Counted from the first letter of the stretch, positions 34,178 through 43,981 are shown. The stretch is DNA of 64,000 nt from Chitinophagaceae bacterium UBA4411 (GCA_002400415.1 DGQP01000005.1:592266-656265); one strand, 5' to 3'. Notes: generated from the sequence alone by a model not told the origin. Numbers and translations are program-made.

Positions 34178-36100
34178 TTACTGACCCGTTATCTTCATTT
34201 CTGTTCGCCGGTTTTTTGCCCGGCCTTCTTCAGTTGTATTATCAGTAACGGGTTTTGTTTCTCCATAACCTTTCGCAACCAGCCTGGCGGCGGCAACTCC
34301 TTTACTCGTTAAATAGTTAACTACGGCTTTGGCCCGGTTATTTGACAAGGTCTGGTTGTCAGCCGGTTTGCCTGCATTATCAGTGTGGCCGCCGATCTCA
34401 ATTTTCAGTGAAGGATTTTCATTCAGCAATTGCACTAACTTGCCCAGTTCTATTTGTGAAGCAGGTTTCAGGTCAAATTTATTGACATCGAAAAAAATAT
34501 TGTTCAGCACAACAGAAGCATTGACTTCTATCGGTTGCAGTCCTATATTCATTTCGTATACCGAATCGGGTGATGATTGAGACAGGGAAAAATTATCAGA
34601 GAAAAATAAATATCCTTTCCTGTTTACGTTGAAAGCATAGTCTTTTCCCACCGGGAGAGTAATGAGATAATGACCCGTTTCATCCGTTTGTACTTTTGAT
34701 AACGGCTCTTTGGCCGCCAAATCAATCAGTTCCACAGAAGAGGGCAATCCCTTTTTGGTTTTAGAATCAAATACCCGGCCTTTTACCCATAATGTTTTAT
34801 AAGGGCGAACATCTTCTCTTAATTCAAAACTGTATATGTCAAGCCCCCCTTTACTATCGCTCCTGTCACTGGAGTAGTATGCTGTTTTACCATCAGAAGA
34901 AATAAATAAAGTCCCTTCCTGATTAATAGTGTTGATCGGGTATCCAAGGTTGACCGGATTACTCCAGGCTCCGTTAGGCCCTTTTCGTACATAGTACAGG
35001 TCTGCATCTCCATAACCGGGATGACCATTGGAAGTAAAGTATAATGTTTGGTTATCGGCATGTATAAAAGGGCATTGCTCATCACCGGGAGTATTGATGC
35101 CCGGTCCCAGGTTTTCCGGGTCGCTCCATTTACCATTGGGCAGCAAATGCGAAACATAAAGATCACTGCCCCCATAACCACCGGGAACACGGCTGGCAAA
35201 ATAAAGGTCTCTTTTATCGGGGGATAAACAGGGCTGAGAATCCCAAAACTCTGAATTTATTTTACCTCCCATATTAACGGCGTCACTCCATCCCTGGTCG
35301 GTGAGATATGAAATATAAATATCACAGCTGCCAAACCCATCTCTTCTGTAACACCCGGTAAAAACAAGCCATTGCCCATCCTGAGAAATGTTTTGTGCAC
35401 CTTCATTCATAGGCGTATTGATATCGCCATACATTGGTTGGGCGGCGGTCCAGTTATCTCCTTCCTTCTGACAGTAAAAAAAATCTTCGTTTGAGCGATT
35501 TAAATTTCTTGTAAATACAAGTTCTTTATTATCGATTGTTAGCGAAGGAAAATACTCCGATTCTTTTGTATTAATACTTTCACCAAGATTGCGAGGAGCA
35601 AAAACGTAATTTTTGTTTAAATTTTTCTTTTCCATATTCACGGCAAATTCGAAAGAACGTTTTCTGAATTCGCCTGCCCTGCGTGTGTTAGGGTTTAATA
35701 CAGGTGCTTCAAGCAGCTTGTTGATATTGTTCAGTGCTTTTTCAAACTGGCCGGTCCCGGCCAATGCAATGGCATAGGGCAGATGATATTCAAAAGAATA
35801 AAAACTGTCTATAGGAAATGCTTTTTCATAAACGGCAATGCACTCAGGATACCTTTTGTTATTGCTGTAAATTGATGCCAGGAAAAAATACGCATCCAGG
35901 TAGCCGCTGTCGATCCCAATAGCTTTTTTTAAAAGTATTATGGCTTCTTCGTCTTTATCATCTTCTGCCTTGGTCAGGGCCTCATTATGAAGACTGACCG
36001 CCTTTTTATTGACTTTAGAAACATCATAGTGTTGTGCTGCCAGGGAAAAAGAGCATAAAAGAAAAACGGCGGGAACAACAAATGCAAAAGGGTATTTCAT
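34178..36100 (-). CDS. OmpA-family TPR/PD40 protein, PorE-like T9SS component
   Basis: 640 residues. Domain order: signal peptide (MKYPFAFVVPAVFLLCSFSLAA), TPR-like repeats at ~30-140 (SGYLDAYFFLASIYSNNKRY), a WD40-like PD40 propeller at ~175-425 with repeated 'DGQWLVFTG', 'SPDKRDLYFAS' and 'SSDGKTAYYSS' blades, a carboxypeptidase regulatory-like domain at ~435-510 (LWVKGRVFDSKTKKGLPSS), and a C-terminal OmpA peptidoglycan-binding domain (FFDVNKFDLKP, IGGHTDNAGKPADN, NRRTEMKI). This four-part order is that of PorE, the periplasmic T9SS protein proposed to hold the outer-membrane complex to peptidoglycan. PD40/OmpA proteins are numerous in Bacteroidota, so a paralog is possible. Upstream neighbour is queE, downstream dprA. 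Confidence 0.82.
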   Translation of the reverse strand: MKYPFAFVVPAVFLLCSFSLAAQHYDVSKVNKKAVSLHNEALTKAEDDKDEEAIILLKKAIGIDSGYLDAYFFLASIYSNNKRYPECIAVYEKAFPIDSFYSFEYHLPYAIALAGTGQFEKALNNINKLLEAPVLNPNTRRAGEFRKRSFEFAVNMEKKNLNKNYVFAPRNLGESINTKESEYFPSLTIDNKELVFTRNLNRSNEDFFYCQKEGDNWTAAQPMYGDINTPMNEGAQNISQDGQWLVFTGCYRRDGFGSCDIYISYLTDQGWSDAVNMGGKINSEFWDSQPCLSPDKRDLYFASRVPGGYGGSDLYVSHLLPNGKWSDPENLGPGINTPGDEQCPFIHADNQTLYFTSNGHPGYGDADLYYVRKGPNGAWSNPVNLGYPINTINQEGTLFISSDGKTAYYSSDRSDSKGGLDIYSFELREDVRPYKTLWVKGRVFDSKTKKGLPSSVELIDLAAKEPLSKVQTDETGHYLITLPVGKDYAFNVNRKGYLFFSDNFSLSQSSPDSVYEMNIGLQPIEVNASVVLNNIFFDVNKFDLKPASQIELGKLVQLLNENPSLKIEIGGHTDNAGKPADNQTLSNNRAKAVVNYLTSKGVAAARLVAKGYGETKPVTDNTTEEGRAKNRRTEMKITGQ

Positions 36101-36187
36101 GAACAGGAATTGTTGATTTTCAATAACGAAACTAAATCAATTTTATTCCTGCCAGAGAAGAAAAAAAGGAAATAAAGGTTTGCCCGG

Positions 36188-36808
36188 TCAGGGAACATGG
36201 ATGTATTTGTGAAGCTGGAGGCTCAATTCCCATTGCGGGTAGGTCTTAATATAATCAATAATCAGCGGGGTTACCTGTGCGGCTTTTTCCCATTCAGGTT
36301 GCAGGTAAAGTTTGCAGGATGTAGCAACCTGTGCTGCATATCTCTCCGCCCATTCAAAGTCGGATTTATTGAAAATGATCACTTTCAATTCGCTGGCGAG
36401 GGCGACCACTTCGGGTAAAGGTGCTTTGAATTTTTTGGGAGAAAGGCAGATCCAGTCCCAATTGCCGCTTACCGGATGCGCACCGGAGGTCTCAATATTG
36501 GTTTGAAGGCCGGCTGCTTTCAATGCAGCTGTCAATTCATCCAGGTTATGCAGGAGTGGCTCTCCGCCGGTGATGACTACCAGCTCTGCAGGAGTTTTTT
36601 TTACTGCTGCAACTAAGTTCGTGATTTCAACTTCAGGGTGTTTCCCGGCATCCCAGCTCTCTTTTACATCACACCAGACACAGCCTACATCACAACCACC
36701 GAGACGAATAAAATAAGCAGCCCGTCCCTGGTAGAAACCTTCACCCTGGAGGGTATAAAAATGCTCCATTACCGGTAGCGCTGTGATATGAATTTTTCCA
36801 CTGGTCAT
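36188..36808 (-). CDS. queE: 7-carboxy-7-deazaguanine synthase
   Basis: 206 residues from ATG 36808 (MTSGKIHITALPVMEHFYTL); a GTG two codons upstream and an internal Met before EHFYTL are alternatives. This radical-SAM enzyme contracts 6-carboxytetrahydropterin to CDG in queuosine biosynthesis. Signatures: YTLQGEGFYQGRAAYFIRL, the cluster-binding CX3CX2C in GGCDVGCVWCDVKESW, the SAM-contact segment VVITGGEPLLH, and ETSGAHPV followed by CLSPKKFKAPLPE. No other queuosine genes are in the window. It is 30 bp downstream of folD on the same strand. Confidence 0.93.
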   Translation of the reverse strand: MTSGKIHITALPVMEHFYTLQGEGFYQGRAAYFIRLGGCDVGCVWCDVKESWDAGKHPEVEITNLVAAVKKTPAELVVITGGEPLLHNLDELTAALKAAGLQTNIETSGAHPVSGNWDWICLSPKKFKAPLPEVVALASELKVIIFNKSDFEWAERYAAQVATSCKLYLQPEWEKAAQVTPLIIDYIKTYPQWELSLQLHKYIHVP

Positions 36809-36838
36809 TTCCACTTTATCCCTGGTATAAATAAATTT

Positions 36839-37714
36839 TTAATTTTTTTGCAGGCAGGACCTGAAAGTGTTTTTCATCAGGGCCGCAATGGTCATGGGTC
36901 CAACACCACCAGGTACGGGAGTAATCCAGGAGGATTTAGGGGCAACTGATTCATACTGCACATCACCCTTTAGTTTAAAGCCCGATTTTTTTGTATTGTC
37001 TTCTACCCGTGTAATACCCACATCAATTATGAGAGCTCCTTCTTTTACCATATCAGCTGTTACAAATTCCGGACGGCCTAACGCAGCGACGATAATATCA
37101 GCCTGCAAACAAAACGCTTTCAGATCTTTTGTTTGGGAGTGGCAAATGGTGACCGTGCAATTTCCGGGGTTGGTATTGCCGCTTAATAAAACACTCATCG
37201 GCCTTCCGACAATATTGCTCCGGCCGATTACTACCGCATGTTTCCCTTTCGTGTCGATCTTATAATGTTCGAGCAATAACATAATACCGTGTGGAGTTGC
37301 AGGTACAAAAGTGGGAAGCCCCTGCACCATCTTTCCCACATTCACCGGGTGAAAACCATCTACATCTTTGTCCGGGTCAATGGTGTCAATTACTTTTTGT
37401 TCGCTGATATGTCCGGGTAATGGAAGTTGTACTAATATGCCGTCCACATCCGGGTCATTATTCAGTGCTTCAATTGCTTCCAGTAATTTATTCTCAGTTA
37501 TTTCTTCTTCCATCCTGATAAGGGTGGATTTAAAACCCACTTCTTCACAAGCTTTCACTTTGGCGGCCACATAGGTTTCGCTGGCACCGTTTGTACCAAC
37601 AAGAACAGCTGCCAGGTGGGGTATTTTTTTTCCTTCAATGGACAACTGGGCTACTTCAATTTTCAGTTCATCGCGTATCGCCTGGGATGCTTTTTTACCA
37701 TCTAAAATTTGCAT
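36839..37714 (-). CDS. folD: Bifunctional methylenetetrahydrofolate dehydrogenase/cyclohydrolase
   Basis: 291 residues. FolD interconverts 5,10-methylene-, methenyl- and 10-formyl-tetrahydrofolate, supplying one-carbon units for purines. The N-terminal domain has the active-site Tyr/Lys in ETYVAAKVKACEEVG and DVDGILVQLPLPGHI; the dinucleotide fold carries VVIGRSNIVGRPMSVLL; the C-terminal signature is WITPVPGGVGPMTIAAL. Length is normal. Its promoter (37719-37750) ends four bases before the ATG, suggesting a near-leaderless message at the head of the folD-queE segment. Confidence 0.97.
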   Translation of the reverse strand: MQILDGKKASQAIRDELKIEVAQLSIEGKKIPHLAAVLVGTNGASETYVAAKVKACEEVGFKSTLIRMEEEITENKLLEAIEALNNDPDVDGILVQLPLPGHISEQKVIDTIDPDKDVDGFHPVNVGKMVQGLPTFVPATPHGIMLLLEHYKIDTKGKHAVVIGRSNIVGRPMSVLLSGNTNPGNCTVTICHSQTKDLKAFCLQADIIVAALGRPEFVTADMVKEGALIIDVGITRVEDNTKKSGFKLKGDVQYESVAPKSSWITPVPGGVGPMTIAALMKNTFRSCLQKN

Positions 37715-37718
37715 GGCG

Positions 37719-37750
37719 CAAAGGTAACGGCATCCCCCGTGCAGCCCAAA
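37719..37750 (-). promoter_or_regulatory. Perfect Bacteroidota promoter, folD, near-leaderless
   Basis: Minus strand: TTTG (37747-37750), 20-bp spacer, TACCTTTG (37719-37726). Four bases (CGCC) separate the box from the folD ATG at 37714. Confidence 0.75.
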
Positions 37751-37815
37751 TAGATCGGTTTTTTATTTTGTTACCACAAAGCTTCCGTGTAACTTACCGG
37801 ACAAATTAACTGCTG

Positions 37816-38640
37816 TTGCGAAACGTAGTTATTTTATTAAACCTTATCTGCTTCGCACTGGTCGCCCAAAGTCAGCTACTTCGCCGCCCGGTGGCAGCAC
37901 CTTATGTCAGCCTTGGAGCATACAGTATCCTCCATGCAGATGTTTTTTCTTATACCTCCAATCCTGCATCGCTGGCGCAATTAAAAAATGTAGCTGCAGG
38001 TATATACACAGAGCGAAAATTTTTGCTCAGGGAACTCAGCCACTACCAGGCAGCCGCTGGTATAAAAACCTCTTCCGGAAATTTTGGTTTAAATATGACT
38101 AATTCTGGTTACAGTGATTATAATGAAACTAAACTGGGATTTGCTTATAGCAGAAAGCTGGGGAACAAACTGGATGCCGGAGCCCGGTTTAATTATAATG
38201 CTATCCGGATTGCCGGTTATGGAAATGCTTCTGCTATAAGTTTCGAACTGGGCGCCGTATCACATCTTACTGAAAAATTGCATGCAGGGATACATATGAA
38301 TAACCCTATAGGAGGGAAATTCGGAAAAGGGCAGCAGGAGAAATTACCTTCAGTTTATACACTGGGATTGGGCTATGAGGCATCGGACAAATTCTTTGTC
38401 AGCGCAGAAATTATAAAAGAAGAAAACCAGTCTGTTAACGTGAATGCCGGTTTTCAATACAAGGTCATTCCGCAATTGCTGGCGAGGGTGGGGCTGTCAT
38501 CAGGCACTACATCTGGCTGGGCGGGTGTTGGCCTGTTCTGGAAATCATTCCGGCTGGATATCACAACCAGTTATCACCCGCAACTTGGAATTACTCCGGG
38601 TGTACTTGTGATCTTCAACTTCAAAGAAAATAACCAATGA
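37816..38640 (+). CDS. Outer-membrane beta-barrel protein (PorV/PorQ-like)
   Basis: 274 residues. The start is a TTG at 37816: an in-frame stop lies at 37807-37809 and the next ATG is ~90 codons in, while TTG gives a signal peptide (MRNVVILLNLICFALVAQ-S). The mature chain is alternating polar/aromatic beta strands. The opening YVSLGAYSILHADVFSYTSN.A.LAQLKNVAAGIYTERKF resembles the PorV/PorQ/FadL-like barrels that begin with 'A..A....DV.S...NPA.LA', where the 'NPASLAQL' block is seen here. PorV and PorQ assist T9SS substrate release and LPS attachment; this assignment is a fold-level guess. Its stop overlaps the start of the next gene (ATGA), so the two are translationally coupled. Confidence 0.78.
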   Translation: MRNVVILLNLICFALVAQSQLLRRPVAAPYVSLGAYSILHADVFSYTSNPASLAQLKNVAAGIYTERKFLLRELSHYQAAAGIKTSSGNFGLNMTNSGYSDYNETKLGFAYSRKLGNKLDAGARFNYNAIRIAGYGNASAISFELGAVSHLTEKLHAGIHMNNPIGGKFGKGQQEKLPSVYTLGLGYEASDKFFVSAEIIKEENQSVNVNAGFQYKVIPQLLARVGLSSGTTSGWAGVGLFWKSFRLDITTSYHPQLGITPGVLVIFNFKENNQ

Positions 38641-40679
38641 GGAAGTTGCTGTTTATAGGGTTACTCTTTCCGTATTCAGTGCTGAACACTTATGCGCAGG
38701 AAATACCTGTTACTACTGAGCAACAACTGGAAAATCTTGCTGATACAGACCAGTCAGAAACGGAAGATGATTCTTATTTGCAGCAATTAGAGTATTTCAG
38801 AAAGAATCCAATTAATCTGAATACAGCGGAAAGCAACGATTTAAAAGAACTGGGAATGCTGACTGATCTTCAAATCGAAAGTTTTATCCATTACCGGAAT
38901 TTGTTCGGAAGGCTGATCAGTCTTTATGAATTGCAGGCAGTTCCAGCCTGGGATATTAATACAATCAGGAAGCTATTGCCATATATCACTGTTACAGCTT
39001 TTGTTTCCGTAACTGAACAACTGGGCTCCCGGTTTAAAGACGGAGATCACAGCCTGTTATTCCGTTTATCGCAGGTATTGGAAAAGGCCAGGGGTTTCGA
39101 TAATGCTGCAACGGGTACAAAATACCTTGGCAGTCCTCAACGTTTTTTTGTTCGCTACCGGTATTCATTTAAAAACTTATTACAGTATGGCGTAGTTGCA
39201 GATAAGGATGCGGGAGAACCGTTTTTCAAAGGGGCACAGTCTAAAGGCTTTGATTTTTATTCCTTTCATTTATTTGCCAGAAAACTGGGTCTGATACAAT
39301 CATTAGCCATCGGAGATTTTACTGTAAATATGGGCCAGGGCTTAATTCAATGGCAGAGCCTGGCTTTTAAAAAAAGTGCAGACGTTCTGGGAGTAAAACG
39401 GCAATCTCCTGTACTGCGACCTTATAATTCGGCAGGAGAATTTTATTTTAACCGGGGTGTTGGTATTACTATCAAAAAGGGGGGAATAGAAGCAACTTCG
39501 TTTGTGTCTATTCGTAAGCTGAGTGCCAGCTTTGCTGCTGATACAGCAAACAACGAAGATTTTGTTTCTTCTTTTCTGAATTCAGGGTATCACAGAACTG
39601 CCAGCGAGATTGAAAACCGTAATAAAGTGACTCAAACTTCCTTCGGCGGTAATCTGGTATATCGTGGCAACCGCTGGCATATTGGAATGAATGCAGTGTA
39701 TTATCAATTTTCAAAGCCGGTGCAGAAGAGAGATGAACCCTATAATTTGTATGCAGTCAATGGCAGAAGCTGGTATAACTTAAGTATTGATTACAGCTAT
39801 ACGTATAAAAACCTTCATCTCTTTGGCGAAGCTGCGATGGATCGAAATTCCGGTAAAGCATTTATGAGCGGTTTGTTAGTAAGTGTAGATCCGCGGGTTG
39901 ACATATCTTTTGTACAGCGGACTATTTCTGCTTCTTACCAGGCAGTATATGGGAATGCGTTTACAGAGAATTCTTATCCCACTAATGAAACGGGGTTTTA
40001 TACAGGTATCAGCATCAGACCTGCAAATGGATGGAAGCTGGATGCTTATGCGGACATTTTTAAATTTCCCTGGCTTAAATATTTAGTGGATGCTCCCGGA
40101 ACCGGAACAGATTTCCTTGTTCAACTGAGTTACAGGCGGGACCGGAACCTTGAGGTATATACGAGGTTCCGCAACGAATCTAAACAAGCCAACCACCCTG
40201 AAAATACTACAGCTACTAACTTCCTGGATCGCTTGCCCCGGCAAAACTGGAGGGTGCAGCTTTTCTACAAGGTAAGCAGTGATTTTTCAATGCGAAACCG
40301 GTTGGAAACAATATGGTATGACAAGCAGGGAGGCAACAGGGAAACTGGCTTTCTAATCTATACTGATATTATTTTCCGGCCTCAATTACGGCCATTTTCA
40401 GGAATAATCCGGCTCCAGTACTTTGAAACGGACGATTATAATTCAAGAATTTATGCTTATGAAAATGATTTGCTATATAGTTATTCCATCCCGGCATTTT
40501 TTGATAAAGGGTACCGTTATTACATGCTTCTCAATTATGACCTGGGCAAAAAGCTGTCGTTTTGGTTTCGGTTAGCACAAACTATTTACCCCGGAAAGGA
40601 ATCTGTTGGCTCAGGACTTGACGAGATAGAACACGGCCGTAAAACTGAGCTTAAAGCGCAGATTAGGTGGATATTATGA
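38637..40679 (+). CDS. Helix-hairpin-helix (ComEA-like) outer-membrane barrel protein
   Basis: 680 residues. Signal peptide MRKLLFIGLLFPYSVLNTYA-Q; acidic linker; then at ~56-118 a ComEA-type HhH pair: 'INLNTAESNDLKELGML' with hairpin TDLQIESFIHYRNLFGRL, and 'SLYELQAVPAWDINTIRKLL'. The remaining ~550 residues look like an outer-membrane beta-barrel: repeated strand patterns (FFVRYRYSFKNLLQYGVVAD, WYNLSIDYSYTYKNLHLFGE) ending in Tyr/Trp-rich strands. HhH motifs usually bind double-stranded DNA; here the domain would face the periplasm. Proteins of this layout are widespread in Bacteroidota but I know of no assigned function. It overlaps the preceding PorV/PorQ-like gene by 4 bp. Confidence 0.85.
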   Translation: MRKLLFIGLLFPYSVLNTYAQEIPVTTEQQLENLADTDQSETEDDSYLQQLEYFRKNPINLNTAESNDLKELGMLTDLQIESFIHYRNLFGRLISLYELQAVPAWDINTIRKLLPYITVTAFVSVTEQLGSRFKDGDHSLLFRLSQVLEKARGFDNAATGTKYLGSPQRFFVRYRYSFKNLLQYGVVADKDAGEPFFKGAQSKGFDFYSFHLFARKLGLIQSLAIGDFTVNMGQGLIQWQSLAFKKSADVLGVKRQSPVLRPYNSAGEFYFNRGVGITIKKGGIEATSFVSIRKLSASFAADTANNEDFVSSFLNSGYHRTASEIENRNKVTQTSFGGNLVYRGNRWHIGMNAVYYQFSKPVQKRDEPYNLYAVNGRSWYNLSIDYSYTYKNLHLFGEAAMDRNSGKAFMSGLLVSVDPRVDISFVQRTISASYQAVYGNAFTENSYPTNETGFYTGISIRPANGWKLDAYADIFKFPWLKYLVDAPGTGTDFLVQLSYRRDRNLEVYTRFRNESKQANHPENTTATNFLDRLPRQNWRVQLFYKVSSDFSMRNRLETIWYDKQGGNRETGFLIYTDIIFRPQLRPFSGIIRLQYFETDDYNSRIYAYENDLLYSYSIPAFFDKGYRYYMLLNYDLGKKLSFWFRLAQTIYPGKESVGSGLDEIEHGRKTELKAQIRWIL

Positions 40680-40851
40680 TCTAAACTAATAGGTGCTTAG
40701 TTTTTTTTAGACCCCATTAAGTATTTGTTAAAAAAACCGTTACTTTAGCGCAGCAAAAATCATGGTTAAGGTGTCTCTATTAATGCCTTAGGTTTTTGTA
40801 AGGACGGTTCTCGTTGAAAATCAATGAATTTAATTTAAAAACTAACGTTAC

Positions 40852-43800
40852 ATGAGAAAAATTGCATCATTGCTAACGATGCTGATGTTATTCAGTGCAT
40901 TGGCATTTGGTCAAAATCGTACCATTTCCGGTACCGTGACCGATGAAAAGGGCGATCCATTGCCCGGCGCATCTGTAAGGATTAAAGGAACACGTACAGG
41001 TGTTGCGGCTGACAATAACGGCCAGTTTCGTATCCAGGCTAAAACAGGCGATGTGCTTGTTGTATCAGGTGCCGGACTAAAAGAAACAGAAGCTACAATC
41101 GGTGCGGGTAATACCATTACCATTGCTGTAACAAGAGAAGTGATCTCCGGAACTGAAGTTGTTGTAACATCATTGGGTGTCAGCCGGCAGTCAAAAGAGA
41201 TTGGTTACTCTACAGCTAAAGTAAAAGCTACTGAGTTGACTCAGGCCAAAGTGGTGAACCTCCAGAACGGTCTGACTGGTAAAGTTTCTGGTTTGAACGT
41301 TCAGACAGTTAACAGTGGTGTGTTTGGTGATACAAGGATCACTCTTCGAGGTATCCGTTCTTTGACAGGTAATAATCAGCCGATGCTGATCGTTGATGGC
41401 GTTCCCATTTCGTTGGGTTACCTTAACTCCATTAATCCTAATGATATCAGTGACGTTACTATCCTGAAATCTGCATCCTCTACAGCAATCTATGGCCCGG
41501 ATGGCGCTAATGGTGCTATTGTTGTAACTACTAAAAGAGGTAGCCGCACTAAGCCCACAATAAGTGTTGGCCATACTGTACAGATTGAAAGAGTATCGTA
41601 CATGCCTGAACTGCAAACACAATTTGGTTCTGGTTCTTCAGTTGATGCATTTGGATATGGAGTGTATGATCCAATTGAAAACCAGGGGTATGGTGATGCT
41701 TTTGACGGCTCTATCCGCCAGATTGGTCGTGATGGCCCCAATGGTGAAAAATACCTGGTGTCTTATGAGGCCCGTCCGGATGAAAAAAGGAAATTTTGGA
41801 ATACGGGTATTACTAACCAGACAGATGTTTCTTTCTCTACAGGCGATTTCTACCTGAGTGCTCAAAACGTATTGATTCAGGGTATCATGCCGAAAGATGT
41901 GAACCGCAGGATTTCTTTGCGAATGAATGCTTCTAAAGAATATGGCAGGTTTAAAGCTTCGTATAACCTGAACTATACAAAAGGTAACTATGATGTAACT
42001 GCCGGCTCCAGCTTTGGTAATGGTCGTGACTTCACCGTATACTGGAACCTGATCAACAGCCCGATGCAGATTCCTCATACAAGGTTCAAAGACTGGAGAA
42101 ACGATTACTTCTCAAGTCCGGATGGATATTTTAATGATTATTATTCCAACCCTTACTGGGCTATAGATAATTTCAGAAACGTTGGCCGCAGTGAAGATGT
42201 TTTCGGGAATCTCGAGTTTAACCTGAAAGCTACCAACTGGCTGAATTTCACTTACCGTTTAGGCGCGACCATTTCTAATGGTACTTTTAAAGCTACTCAG
42301 GGAGCACTTAGTTATGGACAGTTTGCAAAGGCAAGTGGTAAAAATATTGCCGGTTCAGGCGACCTTGTTGCGCAAGTAGCAGATGGTTCATCCACTTCCA
42401 GTCGTATTAACTCTGAATTATTTGCCACTGCACGTAAGAGTTTTGGCGATTTTAAATTAGAGGCACTTATTGGTCAGTCATTTCGAGAAACCAATTCTAA
42501 GAGTGTGAATGTATCCAGTAATAATCTGACCTTTCCGACCCTGTTCAACATAATTGGGCGTAAGGGTGAGCCGGGAGCTTCTGAAAGCAATTCTAAAACA
42601 AGATTACAACGCTTCTTCGGAAAATTGTCATTGAACTACAATAATTGGGCTTTTGCAGAAGCTACTGGAAGTTATGATATTGACAGCCGCCTTGCTTATT
42701 ATTATAACTATGATTTTGATAATATCAGTTATTTCTATCCTGGTGGTAACGTGTCGTTTGTATTAAGCGAAGCAATCCCTGCGATCAAGAAAAGCAATGT
42801 GATCTCATTTCTGAAACTGCGTGGTGCTATTTCTAAAACCGGTAACGTAAACCTGGGAGCTCAAAGCCTTGAGAATACTTACGGTTTAGGTGGCGGCTTC
42901 CCTTATGGGACGCTGGTAGGCTACACCTCTGGAAATACACTACGTCAGAGCAGCTATAAACCTGAATTTATCCTGAATAAAGAAGCTGGTTTTGAAATTG
43001 GTTTCCTGAAGAACAGAGTGAACCTCGAGGCGACAGTTTATTCACAAGATAACACTGACCAGATCGTACAGGTGGCTTATTCCGGAGCAACCGGTTTTAC
43101 CAGTGCTTTGCTGAATGCGGCTTCTTTTACTAATAAGGGGTTTGAAGTGGATCTCAAACTGACCCCATTGGTTAAACTTGGACAAGTAAATATCGATTTC
43201 AAAGCTAACTACACTTACCAGACCAACGAAGTAACCAAGATTGTTGAAGGAGTGGACGAACTGGGTATCGGTAATGGCAACTTCGTTATCGTAGGATTTC
43301 CGGCGTATACTTTTAAGCTCACTGATTATGTTCGTGATGCTGAAGGTCGTGTTATTGTTAATTCAACTACAGGCTATCCAACTGTTGACCCTGTTACCAA
43401 AAACTTCGGTCGTACACAACCAAAACACATTATAGGCCTCAGTCTGAATTTAAACTATAAAAATCTTGCATTTAGTGCTGTTGCGGATTATCGTGGAGGT
43501 AACCAGATATGGACTGGTAATTTGGGTACTGCGATGGATTTCTCCGGTATTTCTAAGCGAAGCGGTCAGAATGGACGTCAGCCATTTATCTTCCCAAATT
43601 CTTCTTATTTTGATGGCACCAAATACGTTCCTAACACTGACATTTATACAGTGAGTGGTGGTTATAACTTCTGGTCTCAGGCAATCAATACGAGTGCCAA
43701 TACAAACTATTTGGTGGATGGTTCTTTCTGGAAAATAAGGGAAGTAAGTTTAAGCTACAATCTTCCAGCAAAATGGTTAGGGTTTACTAAGAATGCAATT

Positions 43801-43974
43801 AAGGGGGTGAATGTGGCTCTGACAGGAAGAAACCTGTTCATGTTCCTTCCGAAGACAAACGAGTGGACTGATCCTGAATTTTCTAATACAACTGGTAATG
43901 CCCAGGGTATCAGCGGCTTGGATAATATTCCTCCAACAAGAATTTTTGGTATTAGTGTAACTGCATCGCTCTAA
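40852..43974 (+). CDS. SusC/RagA family TonB-linked outer-membrane protein
   Basis: 1040 residues. Signal peptide MRKIASLLTMLMLFSALAFG-Q; carboxypeptidase-regulatory-like domain at ~23-100 (ISGTVTDEKGDPLPGASVRI); TonB-dependent plug at ~110-235 with the SusC landmarks LTGKVSGLNVQT, ITLRGIRSL, MLIVDGVPI and YGPDGANGAIVVTTKRG; 22-strand barrel to the C-terminus (PPTRIFGISVTASL). It forms the channel of a 'pedal-bin' importer with the SusD lipoprotein encoded 7 bp downstream. Substrate (glycan, peptide or other) cannot be told because no degradative enzyme is adjacent. The 172-bp upstream region has TACTTTAG at 40741-40748 as a possible -7 box. Confidence 0.95.
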   Translation: MRKIASLLTMLMLFSALAFGQNRTISGTVTDEKGDPLPGASVRIKGTRTGVAADNNGQFRIQAKTGDVLVVSGAGLKETEATIGAGNTITIAVTREVISGTEVVVTSLGVSRQSKEIGYSTAKVKATELTQAKVVNLQNGLTGKVSGLNVQTVNSGVFGDTRITLRGIRSLTGNNQPMLIVDGVPISLGYLNSINPNDISDVTILKSASSTAIYGPDGANGAIVVTTKRGSRTKPTISVGHTVQIERVSYMPELQTQFGSGSSVDAFGYGVYDPIENQGYGDAFDGSIRQIGRDGPNGEKYLVSYEARPDEKRKFWNTGITNQTDVSFSTGDFYLSAQNVLIQGIMPKDVNRRISLRMNASKEYGRFKASYNLNYTKGNYDVTAGSSFGNGRDFTVYWNLINSPMQIPHTRFKDWRNDYFSSPDGYFNDYYSNPYWAIDNFRNVGRSEDVFGNLEFNLKATNWLNFTYRLGATISNGTFKATQGALSYGQFAKASGKNIAGSGDLVAQVADGSSTSSRINSELFATARKSFGDFKLEALIGQSFRETNSKSVNVSSNNLTFPTLFNIIGRKGEPGASESNSKTRLQRFFGKLSLNYNNWAFAEATGSYDIDSRLAYYYNYDFDNISYFYPGGNVSFVLSEAIPAIKKSNVISFLKLRGAISKTGNVNLGAQSLENTYGLGGGFPYGTLVGYTSGNTLRQSSYKPEFILNKEAGFEIGFLKNRVNLEATVYSQDNTDQIVQVAYSGATGFTSALLNAASFTNKGFEVDLKLTPLVKLGQVNIDFKANYTYQTNEVTKIVEGVDELGIGNGNFVIVGFPAYTFKLTDYVRDAEGRVIVNSTTGYPTVDPVTKNFGRTQPKHIIGLSLNLNYKNLAFSAVADYRGGNQIWTGNLGTAMDFSGISKRSGQNGRQPFIFPNSSYFDGTKYVPNTDIYTVSGGYNFWSQAINTSANTNYLVDGSFWKIREVSLSYNLPAKWLGFTKNAIKGVNVALTGRNLFMFLPKTNEWTDPEFSNTTGNAQGISGLDNIPPTRIFGISVTASL

Positions 43975-43981
43975 CCTGTAA

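Noticed and set aside
40724..40748. TTTG...TACTTTAG as susC promoter
   Set aside because: Spacing of 13 bp does not fit the 19-21 bp rule and the -7 box is imperfect; only the box was mentioned.
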